In this document: in pieces, positions 59,953 to 64,000 of the stretch
How positions within the stretch are numbered: the first letter of the stretch is position 1
Layout of the letters: every line of letters starts with the position of its first letter
Source: Gemmatimonadota bacterium
GTDB taxonomy: Bacteria > Gemmatimonadota > Gemmatimonadetes > Gemmatimonadales > GWC2-71-9
Length of the DNA: 64,000 bases
NCBI GenBank assembly: GCA_016713435.1
Contig: JADJPD010000010.1
Location: 62,001-126,000 of the forward strand
Direction: 5' to 3'
The notes under the pieces: model-generated
What the model saw: only the letters and a program-made list of their open reading frames with translations
Told to the model about the DNA's origin: nothing
Database searches by the model: none
Position numbers and translations under genes: made by a program

Positions 59953-60541
59953 GCTCGAGCTCAAGGCCGTCGTGGCCGACCCCGCCGCCCTCCGCACCCG
60001 GCTGCGCGACGCGGGCGCGGTGCGCGACTTCCGCGGCTTCATGCGCGACCGCCGCTTCGACCGGGGCGGCGAGCTCGACGCCCGCGACGAGGTCCTCCGC
60101 CTCCGCCTCTGGCTCCCCGAGGGCGCGGGGCCGCACCGCGCGGTGGTGGCGTTCAAGGGCCCGACCACCGTGAACGCCGCCGGCTACAAGCACCGCGACG
60201 AGCTCGAGTACGACGCGGCGCCGGGCGAGGCGGTGCTCGCCACCTTCCAGGCGCTGGGCTACGTCATCACCCACGCCATCGACCGCTTCGTCGAGGTCTG
60301 GCGCCTGGGCGGCACCACCGTGCGCCTGGAGTGGTACCCGCGCATGGACGTCCTGGCCGAGATCGAGGGGGAGCCCGACGGCATCGAGGCCACCATCCGC
60401 TCGCTCGGCCTGGAGCGCCGGGCCTGCCTGCCGGACGCGCTCGTCAGCTTCACGACGCGCTACCAGCAGCGCACCGGCCGCCCCGCCTGCCTGGCCGAGG
60501 CCGAGCTGGAGGAGCACCCCCCGGGCTGGGCCACCGCATGA
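59942..60541 (+). CDS. CYTH-domain protein (class IV adenylate cyclase/thiamine triphosphatase fold)
   Basis: No ATG or GTG is available near the domain start, so I take the TTG at 59942, overlapping the HAD gene by 11 bases; 199 residues. The first residues are ATELELKAVVAD, the ExExK signature of the CYTH tunnel, followed by DRRFDRGG, VLRLRLW, AFKGPT and HRDELEY with the usual charged tunnel residues, and RFVEVWRL. Such proteins hydrolyse triphosphates (thiamine or inorganic) or make cAMP. The exact reaction is not visible. Its stop overlaps the next start (ATGA). Confidence 0.85.
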   Translation: MATELELKAVVADPAALRTRLRDAGAVRDFRGFMRDRRFDRGGELDARDEVLRLRLWLPEGAGPHRAVVAFKGPTTVNAAGYKHRDELEYDAAPGEAVLATFQALGYVITHAIDRFVEVWRLGGTTVRLEWYPRMDVLAEIEGEPDGIEATIRSLGLERRACLPDALVSFTTRYQQRTGRPACLAEAELEEHPPGWATA

Positions 60542-61284
60542 CCACCGCCGCCCGCAGCGTCCTCGTGGTCCCGGAACTCGGCCCGGCCCTCGGCCGCCTC
60601 GTGGCCCCGCCCGGCGGCGCCCCGCCCACCTGGGTGCCGGTCGAGGACCTCCGCGTGGGGCTCGTGACGCAGCTCTTTGCGCTGGGGGGAGACGCGCGCC
60701 GCTGGGCCCGCGAGGGCGACCGCGAGCTGGCGCTCGGCACCCTCGACCGCGCGGCGCTCGAGGGCACCTGGCACCGCGCGGTGGAGGCGCTCGCGCAGCG
60801 GGTGGCGGAGCAGGTGAATGCGCGGCTCCTCGCCGCGGCACGGGAGGCGCGGCTGCCGGCGGCCCGCACCCGCCGCCTCGCGCTCGAGCCCGCGGAGGTC
60901 CGCGCCATCGCCGCCCGCCTGGCCCAGGGGGACGCCGGCTTCCGTGAGGCACTCCGCGCGCTCGAGCTGGCCGCGGCGCCGGTCCGGCCGGAGCGCGCCC
61001 CCGTCGCGGCCGTGACCGCGTGGCAGGACGCGCTCCTCACGGTGGCGCGCCGGCTCGAGTCGGCCTGGCTCGGGCTGCTGGAGGCGCTGGCGCGGGAGGG
61101 GCGGGAGTGGGACGCGGAGGTGCAGGACCTGCGCCGCTGGCGCCGGCCCGGCTGGCCGCTGTACCTCACGGCCGCGGTGCTGTTCGGTGTCGCCCTCTAT
61201 GTGGGCCTGGTCCTCGGTGGCTACCTGCCGGTGCCGGGGCCGGTGCGTCCCTTCGTCGAGGAGCTCTGGGCCGGATGGAGCTGA
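60538..61284 (+). CDS. C-terminally anchored protein of unknown function
   Basis: The ATG overlaps the CYTH stop; 248 residues. The N-terminal 205 residues are Ala/Arg/Leu-rich helices with VPVEDLRVGLVTQLFALGGDA and a coiled-coil-prone stretch. A single hydrophobic segment (about 211-235) near the C-terminus would anchor the protein with its bulk in the cytoplasm. No known domain was recognised. It is fully embedded in the HAD-CYTH-acpS run: its end overlaps acpS by ten bases, which supports it being real. Confidence 0.75.
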   Translation: MTTAARSVLVVPELGPALGRLVAPPGGAPPTWVPVEDLRVGLVTQLFALGGDARRWAREGDRELALGTLDRAALEGTWHRAVEALAQRVAEQVNARLLAAAREARLPAARTRRLALEPAEVRAIAARLAQGDAGFREALRALELAAAPVRPERAPVAAVTAWQDALLTVARRLESAWLGLLEALAREGREWDAEVQDLRRWRRPGWPLYLTAAVLFGVALYVGLVLGGYLPVPGPVRPFVEELWAGWS

Positions 61285-61673
61285 TCGGGATCGGGATCGA
61301 CCTCGTGGACATCGCGCGCGTGGAGCGGATGCTCGCGCGCCACGGCGACCGCGTGCTCCGCCGCTTCCTCACCGAGCGCGAGCGCGCCTACGTGGCCGAC
61401 AAGGCGCGCCCCGCCATGCACATCGCCGCGCGCATCGCCGCCAAGGAGGCGGCCTACAAGGCGCTGCAGCCGCTGCCCGGCGCCCGGGCCGTGAGCTGGC
61501 AGGACCTCGAGGTGGAGCGCGAGACCGAGGGGCGCCCCTTCCTCACGCTGCACGGCCTGGCGCGCCAGCTCGCGTTCACCCACGGGCCGCTGGCCATGGA
61601 GCTGTCGCTCTCCCACTCCGACGCCACCGCCGGGGCCGTCGCCGTCATCCTGCGCCGCCCCGCCCCGGACTGA
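61275..61673 (+). CDS. acpS: Holo-[acyl-carrier-protein] synthase
   Basis: The 132-residue protein begins IGIGIDLVDIARVERML with the metal-binding Asp and has RIAAKEAAYKAL with the second acidic ligand. It ends with ELSLSHSDATAGAVAVI, the usual AcpS C-terminus. It transfers phosphopantetheine from CoA to acyl-carrier protein, starting fatty-acid synthesis. The ATG at 61275 lies inside the 3' end of the previous gene. A hairpin follows. Confidence 0.94.
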   Translation: MELIGIGIDLVDIARVERMLARHGDRVLRRFLTERERAYVADKARPAMHIAARIAAKEAAYKALQPLPGARAVSWQDLEVERETEGRPFLTLHGLARQLAFTHGPLAMELSLSHSDATAGAVAVILRRPAPD

Positions 61674-61730
61674 TCCCGCCCACCCGTGAGGACGGAGCGC
61701 CGCTCCGTCCCCACCATCCCGGAGAAGCCG

Positions 61731-61756
61731 ACGGGGCGACCAGCTGGTCGCCCCGT
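61731..61756 (+). terminator. Hairpin after acpS
   Basis: A 13-bp palindrome (61731-61743 with 61744-61756, so the loop is formed from the central CAGCTG) followed by TTCG. A second smaller inverted repeat (61691-61699, 61701-61709) lies just upstream. Confidence 0.6.
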
Positions 61757-61788
61757 TTCGCGCACGTGCACCTGGCTGCGGGCCCGCC

Positions 61789-63342
61789 CTAGAGCCGCCG
61801 CCGGTTCCGGAGCAGCCCGAGCGCCGCCGGCATTGCCCGGAGGCGCGCCAGCCACGACGGGGCGAAGGCGAAGCGCAGGAAGGCGTCCCGCGCCCCCAGG
61901 CTGTCGGCGTGGTAGCCAAACCACCAGGGCCGGTGCATCCAGTCCAGGAAGTCGACGCCCACGTAGCGCGGCCGGCAGGTCTCGCGCAGGCCGTGCTCCC
62001 CATGGGTGCGGCCCAGCCCCGACTGTTTCTCCCCGCCGTGCGGCACCTCGGCGGTGCCGACGTGGCTCGTCGCATCGTTCACCTGCACCGCGCCCGCCTC
62101 GAGGCGGCGCGCCACCCGCCGGCCCCGCGCCCGGTCCCGGGTCCATACGCTGGCCGAGAGCCCGTAGGCCGAGTCGTTGGCGAGGCGGATGGCGTGCTCC
62201 TCGTCCTCCGCCACCACGATGGGCAGCACGGGCCCGAAGACCTCCTCCCGCCAGAGCGCGGCGTCGAGCGGCAGCTCGGTGACCACGGTGGGCTCGAAGA
62301 ACGTCGGCCCGAGATCGGGGCGGCGGCGCCCGCCCGTCAGCACCCGCGCCCCGCGCGCCACCGCCTGCGCCAGCTGGCGCTCGAGCTCGCGAACCTGCGA
62401 GTCGCGGATCATCGGCCCCACGTCGGTGGCCGGCGCGAGGCCGGGCCCGAGCACCAGGGCCTCCGCCTTCCGCACCACCAGGTCCACGAAGCGCTGGTAG
62501 ACCGGGCGCTCCACGATGGCCCGCTTCACCGCCACGCAGGTCTGCCCGCCGTTGGTGAAGCGCGCCCACAGGGCGCCGCTGGCCGCCAGCTCCAGGTCCG
62601 CGTCCGCCAGCACCAGGCAGGGATCGCTGCCGCCCAACTCCAGGTTGACGGGGATCATCTGCTCCGCCGCCCGGAGTGACACCTTCCGGCCGGTGGCGGC
62701 GCTGCCGGTGAAGAACACCTTGTCCGGTCCCGCATCGATCAGCGCGGCCCCCACCTCCCCGCCGCCGACCACCAGCGCCACCAGCCCCTCCGGGACGCCC
62801 GCCTCGGCGAGGAGCTCCACCAGCAGCACGGCAGTCCTGGTGGTGAATTCGCTCGGCTTGAGGACGACGGCATTGCCGGCCAGCAATCCTGGGAGGATCG
62901 TGCCTGCCGGCAGCAGGAGCGGGTAGTTCCACGGCGCAATCACGGCCAGCACGCCCATCGGGTCCCAGTGCACCCGGCCGCGCTTGCCGAGCAGCGCCAG
63001 GTTGCCGGCACGGACCGGCGTGGGCCGGAGCAGGCGGGCGCCATGCGCCAGGTAGTAGCGCGCCAGGTCGAGCGTCACGGCCACGTCGGCGAAGAGCGCC
63101 TCGCCGAGGGGCTTGCCGTTCTCCCGGCTGATCAGGTCCGCCATCTCCCGCCGCCGCTCGTAGAGCGCCAGCTGGAAGCGCTCGAGGACCCGTGCCCGCT
63201 CGGCCAATGGCCGCCCGGCCCAGGCGGGCTGCGCGGCACGAGCCCGCGCCACGATCCCCGCCACCTCCTCCGCGGGGGTGAGTGGCGTCTCGGCGAAGAC
63301 TTCGCCGGTGGCGGGGTCGAGGGCAGGAAGGGACGGCGGCAT
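61789..63342 (-). CDS. Aldehyde dehydrogenase family protein
   Basis: The ATG at 63342 gives 517 residues. The family motifs are present: APWNYPLLLPAG, KPSEFT, FTGSAATGRKV, the general base Glu in NLELGGSDP and the nucleophile Cys in NGGQTCVAVKR. A C-terminal extension (about 455-517) with RPWWFGYHADSL and a basic end follows the usual core. Such longer aldehyde dehydrogenases often act on long-chain or succinate-type aldehydes. A TACCTT hexamer six bases before the ATG, with no ribosome binding site, points to a leaderless transcript. Confidence 0.93.
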   Translation of the reverse strand: MPPSLPALDPATGEVFAETPLTPAEEVAGIVARARAAQPAWAGRPLAERARVLERFQLALYERRREMADLISRENGKPLGEALFADVAVTLDLARYYLAHGARLLRPTPVRAGNLALLGKRGRVHWDPMGVLAVIAPWNYPLLLPAGTILPGLLAGNAVVLKPSEFTTRTAVLLVELLAEAGVPEGLVALVVGGGEVGAALIDAGPDKVFFTGSAATGRKVSLRAAEQMIPVNLELGGSDPCLVLADADLELAASGALWARFTNGGQTCVAVKRAIVERPVYQRFVDLVVRKAEALVLGPGLAPATDVGPMIRDSQVRELERQLAQAVARGARVLTGGRRRPDLGPTFFEPTVVTELPLDAALWREEVFGPVLPIVVAEDEEHAIRLANDSAYGLSASVWTRDRARGRRVARRLEAGAVQVNDATSHVGTAEVPHGGEKQSGLGRTHGEHGLRETCRPRYVGVDFLDWMHRPWWFGYHADSLGARDAFLRFAFAPSWLARLRAMPAALGLLRNRRRL

Positions 63343-63348
63343 GGCTGG

Positions 63349-63354
63349 AAGGTA
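63349..63354 (-). promoter_or_regulatory. Extended -10 TGC-TACCTT, leaderless start of the aldehyde dehydrogenase gene
   Basis: On the minus strand GTGC-TACCTT is followed by six bases (CCAGCC) and the ATG at 63342. It is the clearest example of the leaderless pattern in this window. Confidence 0.55.
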
Positions 63355-63410
63355 GCACGGGGGAGCAAAGCCGAACGCCGGCCCCGAAGGACCGGCGTTG
63401 GCACTGGGAT

Positions 63411-63480
63411 GGCAGACCGCCCCCTGAGTTGTGGACGGAGACGAACGGAGTGCTCGCTCCACTCTTCTTCGGCCTGCCAC
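63411..63480. repeat. Imperfect direct repeat, copy 1
   Basis: About 70 bases beginning GGCAGACCGCCCCCTGAGTT and ending in ACTCTTCTTCGGCCTGCCAC. Both ends recur almost exactly in copy 2, 109-110 bases further on. The middle differs but keeps the same length. No ORF is supported here. Confidence 0.6.
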
Positions 63481-63519
63481 TGCGAGTGCGGGACCCCGAC
63501 GGGAACCGCGAGGTGAGGT

Positions 63520-63590
63520 GGCAGGCCGCCCCCTGAGTTTGGACGGGACCAAGCCGAAGTGCTTGAGCCCACTCTTCTTCGGCCTACCAC
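63520..63590. repeat. Imperfect direct repeat, copy 2
   Basis: Begins GGCAGGCCGCCCCCTGAGTT and ends ACTCTTCTTCGGCCTACCAC. Inside it GCCGAAG (63553-63559) can pair with CTTCGGC (63577-63583), giving a stem-loop. The 63343-63778 gap also holds the aldehyde dehydrogenase promoter, a long hairpin at 63705 and the lgt terminator; no gene is seen in it. Confidence 0.6.
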
Positions 63591-63704
63591 TTTCGGTTCG
63601 GCGCCTTGCGCCGTCGCCCTCGGTTATTGCAGGCCATGTGCCACTGATCACATTTTATGTAAGCGATTGCTCTCCAACGACTTAGAAAGACTCTTCGACA
63701 TTAC

Positions 63705-63747
63705 AATGCCGGTATTTCTTGCCGGATCGGCATGAAATACCGGCATT
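63705..63747. repeat. 20-bp hairpin in AT-rich DNA
   Basis: Arms 63705-63724 and 63728-63747 are complementary except for one mismatch, with a three-base loop (GAT). The region 63640-63770 is clearly poorer in G+C than its surroundings. No gene ends here on the plus strand, so the hairpin is not an obvious terminator. Confidence 0.6.
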
Positions 63748-63764
63748 CATTTCCGGTCACACGG

Positions 63765-63786
63765 AAAAAACAGCCGAGCTAGGCTG
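63765..63786 (-). terminator. Intrinsic terminator overlapping the lgt stop codon
   Basis: On the minus strand CAGCC (63782-63786) and GGCTG (63771-63775) form a short stem directly followed by six T (63765-63770). The lgt stop TAG (63779-63781) lies in the loop. Confidence 0.65.
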
Positions 63787-64000
63787 TCGCGGTCTTGGTC
63801 AGGTACGGACCCGGCGGGAGTTCCTCACCCTTCGCCAGGCGGGCCATCAGCCCCACGCCGATCACGATGAGGCCAACACTGACCACCTGCGCCAGGGTGA
63901 AGGGGCCGAAGAACCGGTCGTCCTTCGCCCGGAAGATCTCGATGACGAACCGCTCCGCCCCGGCCCAGACCAGGTACACGCTGAAGAGCCAGCCGGTGGC
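63779..64000 (-). CDS. lgt: Prolipoprotein diacylglyceryl transferase, C-terminal part
   Basis: The gene runs off the right edge. The visible 73 codons end with YLVWAGAERFVIEIFRAKDD and FGPFTLAQVVSVGLIVIGVGLM, the last two membrane segments of Lgt, including the conserved Arg-Phe-x-Ile-Glu region near the active site. Lgt attaches diacylglycerol to the lipobox cysteine of prolipoproteins in the inner membrane. It would serve the lipoproteins seen elsewhere in the window. The stop codon lies inside the terminator hairpin. Confidence 0.85.
   Translation of the reverse strand, partial: ATGWLFSVYLVWAGAERFVIEIFRAKDDRFFGPFTLAQVVSVGLIVIGVGLMARLAKGEELPPGPYLTKTATA

Noticed and set aside
63411..63590. 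Repeat pair read as CRISPR or integron attC sites
   Set aside because: Only two units, unit length about 70 bases with variable middle, no cas or integrase gene, and no GTTRRRY core at the ends.
61789..63651. Longer aldehyde dehydrogenase start that includes the repeat pair
   Set aside because: The extra 103 residues have no family similarity, the repeat spacing (109-110 bases) does not keep frame, and a good promoter lies just before the ATG at 63342.
1..64000. tRNA, rRNA, insertion sequences, prophage genes, riboswitches
   Set aside because: I looked in every gap for cloverleaf-like or terminal inverted repeat patterns and for transposase or integrase motifs, and found none that hold up.

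Overview
The window reads as a chromosomal segment of a very GC-rich (about 70% G+C by eye) Gram-negative heterotroph. An Omp85 barrel, TamB, a TonB-dependent receptor, Lgt and several lipoproteins show a double membrane. The gene mix (S46 and S9 peptidases, GH109/GH20/GH18 enzymes, a HmuY-like lipoprotein, a zinc-ribbon Ser/Thr kinase, a short RpoD-type sigma factor) fits Gemmatimonadota best. That placement is inferred from gene content, with no marker-gene tree behind it. No rRNA, tRNA, CRISPR array, prophage or transposase was seen. Coding density is about 95%, and most long antisense open frames are GC-driven shadows.

Layout. 1-2372: end of a HEAT-repeat gene, a YceI protein, a mercaptopyruvate-type sulfurtransferase and a small membrane protein. 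2458-6528: a 7TM-like protein, then a HmuY-like lipoprotein gene (single-base frameshift) overlapping a TonB-dependent receptor, a probable heme or metallo-ligand uptake pair. 6615-13072 (minus): operon of zinc-ribbon Ser/Thr kinase, prolyl oligopeptidase, 7TM histidine kinase and LuxR-type regulator. 13285-20102: GH109 and GH20 glycosidases, two membrane proteins and a DPP7-like S46 peptidase. 20212-24939: a MASE1 hybrid histidine kinase and an M48 metalloprotease. 25010-31543: VWA protein and MoxR-like ATPase flanking an MFS exporter, a cytidylate-kinase-like protein and a GH18 lipoprotein, then a 63-residue lipoprotein. 31619-38781 (minus): a seven-gene operon LON-domain protein, glcD, glcE, glcF, HAD phosphatase, ygfZ, SDR, which looks like (phospho)glycolate salvage. 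38863-39753: sigma factor with a near-consensus promoter. 40057-47048 (minus): PduO-type adenosyltransferase-aroB, and dacB-sixA-ferredoxin/NADP reductase-lipoprotein-GNAT. 47175-58203: Omp85, TamB, lipid kinase, PAS/GAF histidine kinase and an NtrC-like regulator without the GAFTGA loop, all tightly coupled. 58284-61673: zinc-ribbon mini-protein, NlpC/P60 hydrolase, HAD, CYTH, tail-anchored unknown and acpS. 61789-64000: aldehyde dehydrogenase, an intergenic island with an 80-bp-class repeat pair and a long hairpin, and the 3' end of lgt.

Two themes run through the window. Many genes overlap by 1-10 bases (ATGA, GTGA, TTGA), with GTG or TTG starts decided by those overlaps. In addition, at least six first-of-operon genes carry a TANNNT-like -10 hexamer only 5-9 bases before the ATG and no ribosome binding site, which points to leaderless transcripts.
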